A DNA stretch of 64,000 bases from Aradus depressus (Eukaryota; Arthropoda; Insecta; Hemiptera; Aradidae), in contig OY759217.1 in assembly GCA_963662175.1 (NCBI GenBank), positions 16,556,562-16,620,561 on the forward strand, read 5' to 3'. The stretch's first letter is position 1. Each line of letters starts with the position of its first letter. The notes below the pieces were generated by a model. That model saw nothing but the letters and a program-made list of their open reading frames with translations, did not search any database and was not told the origin of the DNA. Positions 1-14,300 of the stretch are shown in pieces. Position numbers and translations under genes: made by a program.

Positions 1-979
1 GAGGCTTTACTGATGATTCGACACCGATATAATCAAATTTTTCTTGGAATGGCTACTTGAAAGAAAATTGGGTAATCTAAAAAAGACCTTAACTCAGTAT
101 TATTATTTATTATATTTAATTTTGAAGTGAAACTTCCTTACGCGCAATGGGCAATTTGGGGACTAAGCTGGTAAATGAGTTACGATATTATGTGATGGGC
201 TGAACACCTCCCAGACCCAAAATAGTGGTTTAAAGTGTCTCTTTTTGAAAACAAAGAGTATAATCTGTGAGGGCACCGATTAAGGACCTTACATTCCGAA
301 TTTGGACGAAATCGAACGAATTGTTTGCGCACAGGGCTGAGTGAAAGCGTTTATTTTTTTTTGAACTCTGAGAGTGACATCGTTGGTCTGCTAGAGGGGA
401 GCGCTCCACACCCCGCCTCCCGGAGCTCAAATTAAGTTCAGAAATTACACTTGTTGCATCATGTTCGGAGGAACAACATTTTCATATTAATTTCCAATCT
501 ACTGATAATGAATCACTAAGGTTAGTGTACGCCTGCTTAGCGTTGCTGGCATCATAAACAGCGTCTCTTTTTCTTTCTCAATTCTCTATTCTCTCGCGTT
601 CAAAAACCGACATTTCTTATTTCTCTCAACATAGGCATATCGTCTCTATTTTGGAATCAAATGTAGTGATTTCTGATGTTACTAACAACGAAATTAATGT
701 TGATTTAATGACCTAAAATGTTGAGTTAATTGAGAAATCCCAAAAAACATAAAAATAATATTTATGGATCAAAAACAAAAAAAAATTAAAAAATCGCGAA
801 AGAAGTTTCACAAATTGTTTCAACTTTTTGCCAAAATATAAATGTTTTATTACTATTTACTATGCCTACTGAAGTTAACTAAAATAAAGTTACATGAATA
901 GCAAATTTTTCAATAAAATAATTATTTATTAGATTATAATTAGATTATGTTTAATTGGGCTTGTTTGTACTTTTGATAG
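1..979. other. Transglutaminase intron, no gene seen
   Basis: Sequence upstream of the first visible exon, presumably an intron. About 620-790 matches the dispersed repeat also present at 36780-37190. No exon-like segment was recognised in the rest. Confidence 0.5.
620..790 (+). repeat. Dispersed repeat family R3, partial copy
   Basis: The string around GGAATCAAATGTAGTGATTT and the following ~130 bases recur almost unchanged at 37015-37190. A different portion of the same unit occurs at 22734-22990. No coding capacity and no terminal repeats recognised; unclassified. Confidence 0.7.
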
Positions 980-1209
980 CGGACATGGTGTACATGGAGA
1001 GCGAGGAGAAGAAGAAGGAGTACGTGCTGACGGACACAGGGCTCATGTGGCGGGGGAGTCACAGCAGGTTCCAGCCTACAGTCTGGAAGTATGCCCAGTT
1101 CGAGCGAGACGTCCTGGAGTGCTGTCTGTATCTTGTCAATGTTGTGGGCAGGGTTCCTCTGGCCAGCTCAAACAATCCCGTTCTCATCGCCAGAGCTCTC
1201 TCCGCTGCG
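980..1209 (+). CDS. Tg: Transglutaminase visible exon 1
   Basis: Encodes the stretch around DMVYMESEEKKKEYVLT and QFERDVLECCLYL, the part of the catalytic core before the active Cys. Acceptor AG at 978-979, donor GT at 1210-1211. It enters in phase 1 (one codon base comes from an upstream exon) and ends on a complete codon. GC content is clearly higher than the flanking DNA. The ATG at 955 lies in the intron and is not the start. Confidence 0.92.
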
Positions 1210-2282
1210 GTACAACACATATTACATTATAAACATGATATTATAAAAACATTTCTAAATCCTCTCAAATTAATTTATCTCTTTTTTCAAATTGGCATGA
1301 CGGTATAAGAAAGTCACTCACAGAAATACGCTGTACAATTAAGCAAAGAAAATAAAAAGAAGAAAAAAATAAATTTAACAAAGGAACATTGTTGACCATT
1401 GTTTCTGTAGGTATAATCATTTTCGCGTGAATCTAGCACACTTCTAAAAAGATGGGATTCGAGTCATTTTAAGTCGGTTATATCTCGCAAACAGGCTGGC
1501 CTTCGAAAAATAGTATTTTATATAAAACTTATCTTTTAGTTTTCTTTACAACTTTAATTCGAAGAGATTTTCGATTAGGTCATAAACATAAGTGGTATAA
1601 TGTAAAATGTATTTAAGGCTCGGATAGTCACAATTTCCGTCTGATTTCGGTCAAAATCTAATCAGATTGAAAGTGACATCATCTCAAATCTAAAGTTCAT
1701 TGCTACAATTGTTTCTATGTTGAGTGCTCACAGAGTCCCAATCACGTACATACAAACATACGTCATCCCGAAAATATTCAGATCCTGTTCAGGAAACCTT
1801 GAAACGTGACATTCCTGAGAAACTTCGACTTTGATAATTTTTCACACCATTACAATATCTACAATGCGAGTATCCCCATTTAAACTCAATGTTAAACTTT
1901 AACACCTTACATGCACGGGTTAATATGGTCAAAAAAATCTGAAAAAATTCTGGGGTCATTTTTTAAACATTCTAAACAAAATTCCGGGTGGAGGTCTGAG
2001 AAATGTAAACTTTTTCAAAATAAGGGACACCTTATATATATATCTCTGGTGTTTGGAAAAAAGGACTTAAGTCTTGTGATCCAAAGGACAAGTGTATTTA
2101 AATATTTTTACCATATGTAACTCATTGTTGGAATAATTTACTTTGTTTATATTTAATACTTTTATTGTAATAATATTTCAAGTAACTTACTTAAATGTGT
2201 TTTACCTGATTTGCAGGAATTTTTCAAACTTTCAGAAATTCCCCTCCGAAAACTCAGATTTGCTGATAAACCCTTTTGCCCA

Positions 2283-2326
<44 letters not shown>

Positions 2327-5300
2327 ATTTGAACATTTCCGCTCTGTTAATATTAATCGTTATTGTTAAAAGATAATGTGAACCAAGTTTGGAACCCTAC
2401 TCACTTGTTGCCTTGGGAAAACAAACCCGCTCCCAAAAGATGTACTTAGTAATAATTATTATTTTTTTAAGCTTAAAAAATTCCTTCTTTTTTAAAATTT
2501 CTTTCAGAAGTTAGATTAAAAAAAATTGGAGAAAGTCTGGGATTCTTATTTTTTTTACTGGTTTCAGCAGATTATTTCCCCACTACAACTGGAAAATTAT
2601 GGGATTTTTTTTTTTTTGTTACTTCCAATTTTGTAAAAATTTGATGAAAGAAAGGAAAGATACAAATGAAGTTGAATATTGTCGTTCATAAAAAGTATTA
2701 AAATTTACTTTATTGTTAATAGAAAAACTGTTTCCCCATTTTGAGAAAATAGTGGTTTTCTGTTGATGTTATATAAAAAAAAAAAACATTCTGAAAGACC
2801 ATAATGGCAATAAGATTAAAATCTACGTGAAAATATTACATAAAACCGAATAAGATATATATTAAATGTAATAAAGGAAAATAACCACTAATTTTTTTCT
2901 TTTCTATAATTTATTATTTTATATTTTTACTGTTCTGTTTATTAGGAAATAAAACACTACCTTTTGCTCATGAAACGTGTAGTACCTTCTGCATATTTTC
3001 GTATTTATTGTTTATAGAATCTTCTTATTACCGATGTTTTTGCGCGTATTTTGACATTTTTGTGTATTGCAAAGCGTAGTGCGGGATGTGCTCGTTCAGT
3101 TATCAAATCCACTCTTTGTTTCAATGAATTGTCAACGTACACTGATCTGGAGCAGTTAAAAACTATTATATCACCGCAGTCACCATCATTTATAAAAGTC
3201 TTATCAATATAAATTTTACATTTTATATTTGATAATTCTTCAAATTTTTCGTAGACATCTTTCAATGTACTGACGATGAGGCATGCATCTTTCTGTCTCA
3301 CTCGAAGTATGACGATATGTTCCAACAGTTTACACAGTGCCTGTACAATTAATGACGTCATTATTATTTTGTATTGTTTCATATGATGCGGTTTACTTAA
3401 TGATTTTTCTATTCTTAATTTGACTTCATCATTAATCAATATTTTTTGTTCTTGTTTGTAATCTTGTATTTTTAATCGAGCTTGACTGGCGTAAAGTGAT
3501 TTGGCTATTGTGGTATCTAATATTAATTTTTCTGTCATTTTGTTGTATTCTTTATCTATAAGTAACTTGGGTTTAACTACAGAATATCTCTTTTCAAGTA
3601 CATAATCTCTGTCCGATTCGCTGTTTATAGCTTTGACCATCTCAGATGCATGGGCGTCAACTATCAAAATTAATTTCTTTAAACGGTTTCTTGCCTCTTC
3701 GAGTGTGAGCGGTAATTGAATTTGTAAGTGAGTATAGTGCAACATATTTTTTTAAATATCCCATTCCAAGTTCTGTCCAATTAAATGAAATTAAAGAAAA
3801 TTGAAAAAAAAAAAGGGTAATAAATTTGAGAGAAGAACATCAACAATTACAAATACATTTACAGAAATAGTTAACACTGAAAATTTTTACATAACCTTAA
3901 TTTTTAACCTCCATTAAGCCTTAAATTTTTATATGGTCGCCGATAAAAGACAGGTGATTTAGTTGGAGTAAAGTATAATAGACTATCTATTTTAAAGTTG
4001 GGGCAAATCTGATAATGGTTGATGGGTAATATAATAACTCTATGGGATTAAAAAAAAAAAACAGCCAGTTGTGTTTATTATAGAATTAATAAATGGTGTT
4101 TAGAATGATCCCCTTGGCCGTAAATATATTCTTGTATTCGTTACCTTCCAAGTTAAAATTCGGAAAGCTGGATTTAAACATTCCTTACAGTACGTGAAAA
4201 CATCTACAGAACTGAGATATATGAAAATACAGTTGGGACGGAAAATATGTATTGAGGAGTGACAAAGGGGGATTCTGATAATAAATTATAATTTTGGTAT
4301 TCCCAGTTCCGTTGACAGATAGTTGTACTATAAGGAAATGTTTGTAAGCATCCCCATCATCAGTATCGATAATGATGATCAATGTAAAAAAAGATTTCAG
4401 TTGGGAGTACTTCCCGAAACTGCTATTTTTTGAGAAGGCAAAATATAAATGGTAGAAGTTATGGAGTAATAATATATTATATATCTATATTTTTTATTGA
4501 CTGTTTTGAAATAGCTATTAATAAATATGGGGCATATTTGGTCCATTTTCCGAAAACTGAAATGTATTGATAATATGTTTTGCAATTTATTTATATTGTA
4601 TATATTTTTTTTTTTTTTCTGATAAAGGTGAACTCTCCGGATGATAATGGAGCCATTATGGGCAACTGGACAACCGAATTTGATGGAGGAAAAAAACCTA
4701 CAGATTGGGTCGGCAGTATGAAAATACTTCAGAAATATTACAAAACAAAAAAACCTGTCAAATATGGTCAGTGTTGGGTCTTCACTGGAGTTCTCACGAC
4801 AGGTATTTATTTATAACATTTAATTTGTTTCTACCCGAGCTATACAGAAATATACAAAAATTAAAAAATTAAATTGTCTGTGAACACGATAACATCGATA
4901 GAATGAATGCAGCGACTCACAATTTTATAATTATATCTAAATTCAAAATCCCCGTAAGGACGACACCTTATAATTTTAAGCTGAATCAGCGGAAGGAAAG
5001 GAGGTAATCAGGGGGGATCCCCTCAAAAAACCCAATAACTGCCGATGTAATGAATGTATCGACACAAAATTGAGTATAAGGATTCAGTAGCCACTATATA
5101 AGTCAACTATACTTTATCTCAAACGGTCGATTGGTTTTGGAAAGAGTGCAAAAACTGAATTGATTAATTCGTGCTTTGGAACAACATTCTCAGCACGAAT
5201 TAATCAATTAGGTTACATTCTCCTTCAAAAGCTAATTTACTATTTGCGCTAAAAATCAGTAGTTGACTGATACATTGATTACATTAGCACTTATTGTGGT

Positions 5301-8300
5301 TTTTAACTCAGGTGGTCAGTAAACATGTAATTCTGGGGAAAACAACATGGAATTTCTGTCCGATTACGTAACTTCCTCTATACTTCGTATAGAAGAAGAG
5401 GTAAAAATGGGGGCCAGTACTGCAGTATTTCATTAGTAGGTACTAATACTACAATACTGGTCACCATTCACTATAACTTTTATTTTGAAAAAAACTGTGT
5501 TCCGCTGATTAATAAAACAATAGTCAAGAATATTTATTGATTAACAGTTACTGTTAGGACTATATAGCTCCATGGTTGTTTTAATAAATTCCAGAAAAAA
5601 ATATGATCTATCTTTTCTCACTTATCTCCTTCATAAGAATTCACTAAAGTAATTACACAGATCTCCGTGATCTGAGGTGATATCCGAAAGCATAAAATGT
5701 TGTCCCTCCCGTCGGTTCTTTTAGTGAGGCAGTACAGGTTCTCCGGTTTTATGAAATGAGTCTTGACATATATGCGTCAGGAGAATCAGTTCTTCATCAC
5801 TAAAAGTAGCGAAGGGAGGGTCAACTTTATTTATTCGAATACATTGTAAGATTTCTTACATGTGAAGTCCATTTCACAAAAAATGGAGAACCTTCATTAA
5901 AATGACGGTTGAGATGATCCTCTTCGATATACAATCCTTTCCCTTCCATTAGCTTCTTATTATCTCTATAGGTTAGGTTAGGTTTTATGACTCATGCCCG
6001 GGCTTTAACTACAAGGTCATATCGCCTACTACCAGAGCGCTCTTTCGTCACTCTGGTGGACATGAGTCCGACTCTACTATGGGAGTCCTAAATTTTGCCA
6101 ACCCTAAATTTTTATTCACCTAGAGTAGAGGTCTTTAAAGAGTACCTGACATCGTACAGGCTCGGGACCATCGCTTAACGTCCCATCCGAAGGACGGCTT
6201 GCTTAAGTTTATTTTACTTCCCAGATAAAATAAACTAAGGGCCTCGGTCGGATTTCGAACTCACAATCTTGAGCTCAGAAGACAAGCACGCATACCATTG
6301 AGCTACCGGCGCTCTCTATTATCTCTATATTTATTTATTTTATTTTATTATTATATTCATTTTTTTTATTATATAAGTTATCTTAAATTAATATTATTTC
6401 AAACTGACTTTGCATCCATCCCTCTCTTATATTTAAAAGTATCTCCTTTTTATTTGTATAAATACATTTATTTTTAGTAATTTTCCTCTATTAGGTTTAT
6501 TTATATTTCTTATTGTACTTTTTTTTTCACTGTATTTGTTTTCCTAACATTGTTCTGTTGAACGTTTGTACTCAATGCTCAGTAGAGTAGTGTAAATGCT
6601 GACCAATAATATAATAATGGAATATCTTATTATTTCGAATATGCTGTAAATATTTGTTTAACTTATTATTTTGGCATTTAAGGCTATTTCTAGTGACTAC
6701 TGTTATATTACAATGTTTATATTGTTACGTTTGATTCATTTATGAAACGCAGTGTCTATTCTGCATTTTGTTTTTATATTTGTTCTGGGGGAACAATTGC
6801 ATACCTACATTGTTGTTGACAACACTTCATCTGATTGGTTTGTTAAATAATTATAGTATTGTCTGTGTTGCATATTTTTGTTTACGTTTGTAATATTTAA
6901 ATGTCATATATTGTTTGTTGTTTTATTTACTTTTTTATTTATTTTTGTTTCAAGTCTGCCGAGCTTTGGGTATCCCCTCTAGACCTATCACAACCTACTC
7001 AGCAGCCCACGACACACAGAACAGTCTCACTGTCGACTACTTCATCGGGGACGATGGCAAAGTTATGGAGGAACTTAACTCTGACTCTATATGGTAATAT
7101 ATACTGCTCCATAAAAAAATTGGCAATTTGTAGGATTCAAGGCTTCCAATCTGTAGGCTTCTTTCCCTCGTCATAATCTGTTATCCATTTACCCATAATG
7201 ACTGTGGTAATTAATTTCAAAGGAAAAGTGTATCGCTCTTCTCGGTCTTATGGTCTCTAATATTGTTATATTCTCCGGTTATAATTCAATAAAAAGAATT
7301 GAGACAATTAAATTACATTAAAATAAAGTTACACAAAACAATTTAGTATGTATAACAAATTATTTCTTTTTCACCATCTACCTTACACATTTATTGTAAC
7401 GTAAGAGTTTATATTCAATTCAACACATTGAGCACACCATCCCTCGGATGGGATGTTAAGCAATGATCTGGAACCTGTGCGATATAAGGTACTCGTTAAA
7501 GAATCCTACCTCAGGCAACTAAACTAAACCTGGTTAGGTAAAATTTAAGAGTCCTACTGCAGAGTGGGGCTCATAACCACCAGAGCGGCAAAAGAGCATT
7601 CTGGTAGTAGGCAATTTGACCTCGGCATGAGTCACAATAACTAACATTATTTTCTGTATAGTATTAATGACGATAATGTTTTGGATTGAATATAAATTCT
7701 GTAACACCATAGTGTTAGGTAGATTATAATATAATCTATTATAATATTATTATATGCACTAACCCAGAAAATATGCTCTAACCCATGAAATATGCATTCA
7801 TATGCTAAATAAAACCACTTTATTCCTGGTCAGAATGCTTAGAAACGTCCACATTTGCTTAGTTAGATAGATTATACGCACTAACCCAGAAAATATGCTC
7901 TAACCCATGAAATATGCATTCATATGCTAAATAAAACCACTTTATTCCGGGTCAGAATGCTTAGAAACGTCCATATTTGCTTAGTTAGATATTAGTGTTT
8001 TTAGCGCGGCAAAAAAATATGCAAAAACCTAAAATCCATGCTCTAATTAAACCATATCGCCGATAATTGCGTTTGTACTTATTTAAATCGTTTTATGAAT
8101 TATATTTTTGCATATTGTTTCATGTTTGCTGATTCTATCCTATGTTAAGAAGCACTATTGTCCAGGAACTATCATGTGTGGTGCGAGGCATGGATGCGCC
8201 GGGACGATCTGGGATCTGAATACTCCGGCTGGCAGGCTATCGACGCCACCCCCCAGGAGCTGAGTGAGGACATGTTCCGATGTGGACCCGCCTCCGTGGC

Positions 8301-11300
8301 TGCTGTTAAGAAGGGTGAGGTGGCCCGACCTTATGACACCTCTTTTGTCTATGCTGAGGTTAATGCGGACAAAGTCTTCTGGCGATATGCTGGCCCGACT
8401 CAGCCTCTCAAACTTGTTCGCAAAGACACACTCGCGTAAGTGTTTCTTCACTTTATTCATATTTTATAGATATTTGATTCGTATATTATGTGGGAACACT
8501 TTTTTGGGGGCTTTTCTTGAATTCTGGGAAGTCTCCCAAAACAAATTAACTTTAAAAACATAAATATCATTTAATTCATTGTTGCAACGATTTAAGTGTA
8601 TTGAAACACCCGACCAAAACTAAATATTTATTCATATGTGTTATTAAGATGTTGTGGAACGAGAGTTTTCATAGAAATAAAAGACGTTGTCTTCCCACTG
8701 TTTTATTTTAGATTAGAAACTGTTTTCAAATCAACAGCGTCATCATAAGACGTACGTCACATCCAAACAGCGTAGCTAGTTCTCCTTCAACCGCTACGCT
8801 GTGTAGATGGGACGTACCACTGATGATGACGCTGTTGCATTGAAAACCGGTTCTGGTAAAAAAAAACAGTGGGAAAAGACGTGTTTTATTTCTATGAGAA
8901 ATATTTATTCTTTCCACATCCTGAAATTTGAATAATTTCAGTCTAAAATTACAGTACAATCCTCTAAGGTAGGGTTTGGCATATTTATGGTATTTGCGGG
9001 CGGCATTGAACTTAGGATTCGATAACTAAAATACAGACTTTATTTATATATTAATCGTGCCAGTTAATAGACACCGCATTTTGCAGATAAATGTATTTCT
9101 TTGCCAAAAAAAATATATTTTTACCGATCCATCTTGGGCTGCGCAGGCCGTGGATTGTCGAAGCCTCCCCAAAGGAGGCAATTAAACAGGGCTTGTAGTA
9201 ATCTCTTAAGCTTCTCACATATTTTTGTTTGAATACTGCTGCTTGTTGGGGTTGCAGTTAATACAGCTATATTCATAAAAAAAAAAAAAAATAATAATAA
9301 TAATAATAATAATTAAACAACAATAGAATAAAATAACTTATTTTATTATATATAATATATTATTACACTTCTCCCTTTTATGACAATTGCAGACTTTTCG
9401 GAAAGCACTCCCATCATCAGAATCTATAATACACGTCTTCTTTATATTAACTATATCTTCTGTCAATCAGAATCTTCCTTTTGTAGAACATATTTATTGA
9501 GTCGACTTCTATATACTCTATATCTATATATACTAGATGTTTAAATATAGACGTCGATTCAAAAAATTTTCTATAAAAGGAAAAGTCTGATTGACAGAAG
9601 GAATAGTTAACATAAAGAACAGATGAATGATAGATACTGATGATGAGAATGCTTTCCGAAACTTTTATAATTGCTATTTTTTGAGAAGGCAAAAAATAAA
9701 TGGGAGAAATGATGCTGTAATAATATATTATATATGTATTAAGAATCTCCTTACACAACTCAAAAAGTCTTATTTTATTATAGAAATTCTTCCAAAAAAT
9801 TAATAATTATTGTAAAATGTATTATTTTATACATGGATATTATAGTTGGGCTGTCTATAACAATAATACCTAAGTCAATGGCCTAATTAACATTAACTTT
9901 AAACTAGATAAATTTAATATAATATAGGAAAAAAAATATATATATATCGGATAACAAGGGTGTTTAGCTGTAAAACTTAGATAATGTCTTTTGATTAATT
10001 GATGAGAAGAAAATCATGCGGTCGCTTCTTTTCAAGTCTGCGTTCCAGTGGTAAAGGTGGTGGGTGTTAGCAATTTCCCGCACTAGTGGATTTGGGTGGT
10101 GGGCCATTGCTGTCTGCATTCTTATGTAGGATTCTTTGTGGACCTCCGCTACTTCCGGTATTTCAAGATCAGCATGTAGAACTGTGTTGCGAACATACCA
10201 CGGTGTACCTAGATTTTAATATACAATTGTTTTTTTTTATTGCAGGATAGGGGTGAGCGTGAGCACGAAAGCAGTGGGGAAGTGGACCAGGGAGGACATC
10301 ACTCATACCTACAAATATCAAGAAAGTAAGTTGCTTTTTTGAATAACTAAATGAATTTTATATTGTTTGAAATTATTTATTTATTTAACTTAAATTTTCA
10401 GAAACGGACGATGAACGGGCTGCTATGCTTAAAGCACTTAAACAGTCAGAGAGCCTCTACAGTCGATATTACCTCAATGAAGAGTTTAACGACATTAGGT
10501 TTGACTTTAAACTGAGAGATGACATCGTTATTGGGTCGCCATTCAGGTGTGTCTTGTAAAACTTGATAGAGTAATATAAACTTTATAAGTCTACTCTGCG
10601 TCCGTTTTTTATGATCTATTTAAAGGGGTAATACAACATTATAGATATATTTTTTAAATATAATTTGTATTGTTTAGTGTCGTTCTGGTGATGGAAAATC
10701 ATGACAAGAATAAGGACTACACAGTATCGGCAATCCTGAGGGTAGACACTGTTCTCTACACTGGCAAAGTGCAAGATTCTGTGAAAAGAGAGAAAAAAGA
10801 AGTTGTCATCAAAGCGAGGACAGGTTGTTAAATTATTGATTTTTATTACTTATTAGGCTTTCCAAAAAATATTTATTTGTGTATAAAATGGTACTTTCCA
10901 CTGGATTGAGGAATATACACAACCACGATTATGTCCCCGCACGTTTTTCCTATGGCCTTCGCAAAAAAATAGCAATTACAAACGTTTCGGGAAGCACTGC
11001 CATCATGAGTATCTATAATACATGTGTTCATCATGTTAACTATTCCTTCTGTCAATCAGAATCTTCCTTCTATAGAACATATTTATTGAGTCGTCGTCTA
11101 TATTAAAACACATAGTCAAAACGGTTGAAAAACGATCACTTAACGTTCCATCCGAAGGATAAGTATTATTATAGGCAAGGAATACATCCTTTCTCTAAAC
11201 TTTTATCATTTGATGCAAAAAGGAAGCGAAGAATGAAAAAAAAAGGCAGAAAATTAATCATTTCTATATAAATTGTTGATTAGAAATTTTCTCAAAAATG

Positions 11301-14300
11301 TGTGACGGAAACTAATGTTAATAATGTCCTAGTTCTTATTTAGTTCAGATAATAAAAAACATTAGTAAGGATGAATACTTTTTTTTTGTTTTTACACCCA
11401 ATTTTTCTTTGATTGTAAAAAAAAAACTTAGGCTTATTAAGAAAATTCCATATACTGTGGCGTTCAAAAGTATTTGCACAAGCAATATTTTACTCATAAT
11501 CATAGTAAGGGACAACTAAAAAAATCATATAACTAGGTACACAAAAACGTTATTTTTTTATGCATATATTTGCGTAAAAACCGTTAATGCGAAATAAGAA
11601 TACATATTTTTACAACAATTTTTCTTGAAAAAGCTCCGTTCAAAAGTATTTGCACAAATTATACTGGTTATTTTAATTAGTACAGTAATTCTATACCTGA
11701 GTGTGTTTACTCTTTTTGTTTACATTTCCTTTCTCACTCAATTAGGGATTAACATTCTTCAGAATAGTCTACTATTTTAATCCAGTCTCAGTCAACATGG
11801 CACCGAAGAAACGTGAGTTATCCCAGGCAGTAAGGGGAAATATTATTTTATTGAGAAACCAAGGCAAAACCTACCGTGAAATTGGGAATATTTCAAATTT
11901 AAATTTTTCTACAGTCCGTTATGTCATAAAAAGGTTCGAGGAGACAGGAAATACGTTAAATAAGCAACGAACAGGACGACCAAGGGCTCTGACACAACGG
12001 GAATGCAGGGATATCGTAGGGGAAGTAAAGGCACACCCATCCACAAGTGGTTGGCAATTAGTCAATAAGGTCGAATTGACTTGTGAAAAACGTGTGAGTG
12101 AATCAACAGTAAAAAGAGCGCTCTATAAAGCTGATTTTCATGGATGAGTTCCAAGGAAAAAACCCTTCATATCTGAGGGCAACAGGAAAAAAAGGTTGGA
12201 ATTTGCAAAAACCCATCTCAGCAAGCCAATGGAATTTTGGCAAAGCGTCCTCTTTAGTGATGAGAGCAAATTTAACGTTTTTGGAAGTGACGGGAAAAAA
12301 TATATCTGGCGAAAACCAAATAAAGAGCTTAAACGCCTTAATGTCACACCTACGATAAAACATGGTGGAGGTCATGTGATGATCTGGGGGTGTGTGGCTT
12401 ATAATGGGGTAGGCAATCTTGTCCCAATTGAATCTGTCATGACTGCTGATACCTACGTCAACATTTTGCGCCATAATCTCCGAGCTAGTGCCATCAAATT
12501 GAATATGGAAAATATTTTTATATTCCAACAGGACAATGATCCAAAACACAAGGCCAATAAAACCAGAGAATGGCTTCTTTATAATGCGCCCAGGATGCTA
12601 CAAACCCCTCCACAATCTCCAGACTTAAATATTATAGAACATGTTTGGAACTATTTAGACCTTAACATTCGAAAACATAAAATTAAGGAAAAAAATAATT
12701 TAAAAGACATTTTATTGGACGAGTGGAATAAAGTTGACATTACCTTCATAAAAAATTTAGTTAATTCCATGCCAAGGAGGCTTCAGGCTGTGATAGACGC
12801 CAATGGACTTTATACCAAGTATTAAAAATATAGGTTGTTTTATTGATTTTATAATAATTTTTATTTCAAGTTTTATATTATGTGCAAATACTTTTGAACG
12901 GAGCTTTTTCAAGAAAAATTGTTGTAAAAATATGTATTCTTATTTCGCATTAACGGGTTTTACGTAAATATATGCTTAAATAAATAACGTTTTTGTGTAC
13001 CTAGTTATATGATTTTTTTAGTTATCCCTTACTATGATTATGAGTAAAATATTGCTTGTGCAAATACTTTTGAACGCCACTGTATGTGATTAGTGTAGCG
13101 TTTGATAAATGTGTTTAAATAAGTGTCCCCCATGTTCTTATAACTGATCATTTTGCTAATCAAAGATAATGTATGTGAAGTCATCTTTCAGGTCTCTGAT
13201 AAATAATTTCTTGAAAAATTCACCTAGTATACCTCAACACAGTAAGAGAATAAAAACAAAACCTTCAACATATTTTTAGAAGAGCTAAAATCATATTTTG
13301 CTGTGGATATTAGCGACAGTTGAATTCCAATTAAAAAATATGAATTGCATCATATTCGGTGGTTCTATAAATGGGTTCATAAACTGGAAATTAATAATAC
13401 TCCGTTTTATCTGTCTTACAAATTTACTCTTTTGAACTAATCCTCAGCGAGTAGCGACGTAAGATGTTAATATTTTTAGTTTTATTAGTTGTTAATTATC
13501 CAAGTTTCAGATTTATTTTAACATTGAAAACATATATCGCGGGGCCCATCCCAAAAAAGTAAGCGTAACCAGAAAACAATACAAATATTATAATCCTGTT
13601 TTAGTTCTCACCTTATTTGTGTTTAATCATGAAGCGCTGTTGAGGGAGCCAACATTTTCAATGTTTAAACAAACGCCTTACGCAACTTTTCCATATATTT
13701 TCAGTTGAAGAGATAAAGATGGATGTATACTACGATGAGTACTCCTCCAAGCTGGTGGACCAATGCGCCTTCAATATTGCCTGTCTGGCAACCGTGCATG
13801 ACACCAAATATGAGTACTTTGCGCAGGACGACTTTAGGGTCAGGAAACCAGACATCAAAATAAAGGTAGTTATTTCCTTTTAGTTCTTTTAAAATATCAA
13901 TTTTTGTTTATATTAATGTATGGGCTATATACATGTGAAGTAAAATTTGATCCTTGAGGTGGGTGTCCAACACTCGCTTATCTGGAACTGGTCTAACTCA
14001 AAACGACTTTCAGCTCACACAACAGACCATGTCTGCACAATTTTTTTTTTTTTTGGAATACAATGATGTTTAATGGGCATGCATTATTTTGCCAATGGAT
14101 GCCCATTGTTAAACATATTTTTGCTGCTATTAAACCTATTTTTTAAGCATTTATTATCAGAAAAATGTAAAAAATAGTCTTAGGCTTCATTTATAATTCT
14201 AGTCTGCGGGCATGTAAGCGACCTTGAAATAAACAAAATTAAACAAAGGATTTTTGTGATACTTAACATTTTCGCAGAGATATTTTGAAACACTAATAAA

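Larger units (their letters stand above)
9340..9770. repeat. Foldback repeat, subfamily D, two opposed hammerhead-like cores
   Basis: A ~430-bp inverted repeat centred near 9520. The left half has a minus-strand core (CTGATGA at 9414-9420 reversed, helix II GGGAGTGCTTTCC, GAA at 9397-9399). The right half has a plus-strand core (CTGATGA 9637-9643, GAAA 9658-9661). The arms diverge in places, so the insertion is old. Confidence 0.8.

Noticed and set aside
955..979. ATG at 955 as the transglutaminase start
   Set aside because: It precedes the splice acceptor at 978-979, and the homologous region of the family begins about 180 residues earlier.
12103..12549. 148-codon minus-strand ORF
   Set aside because: Antisense shadow of the Tc1 transposase.
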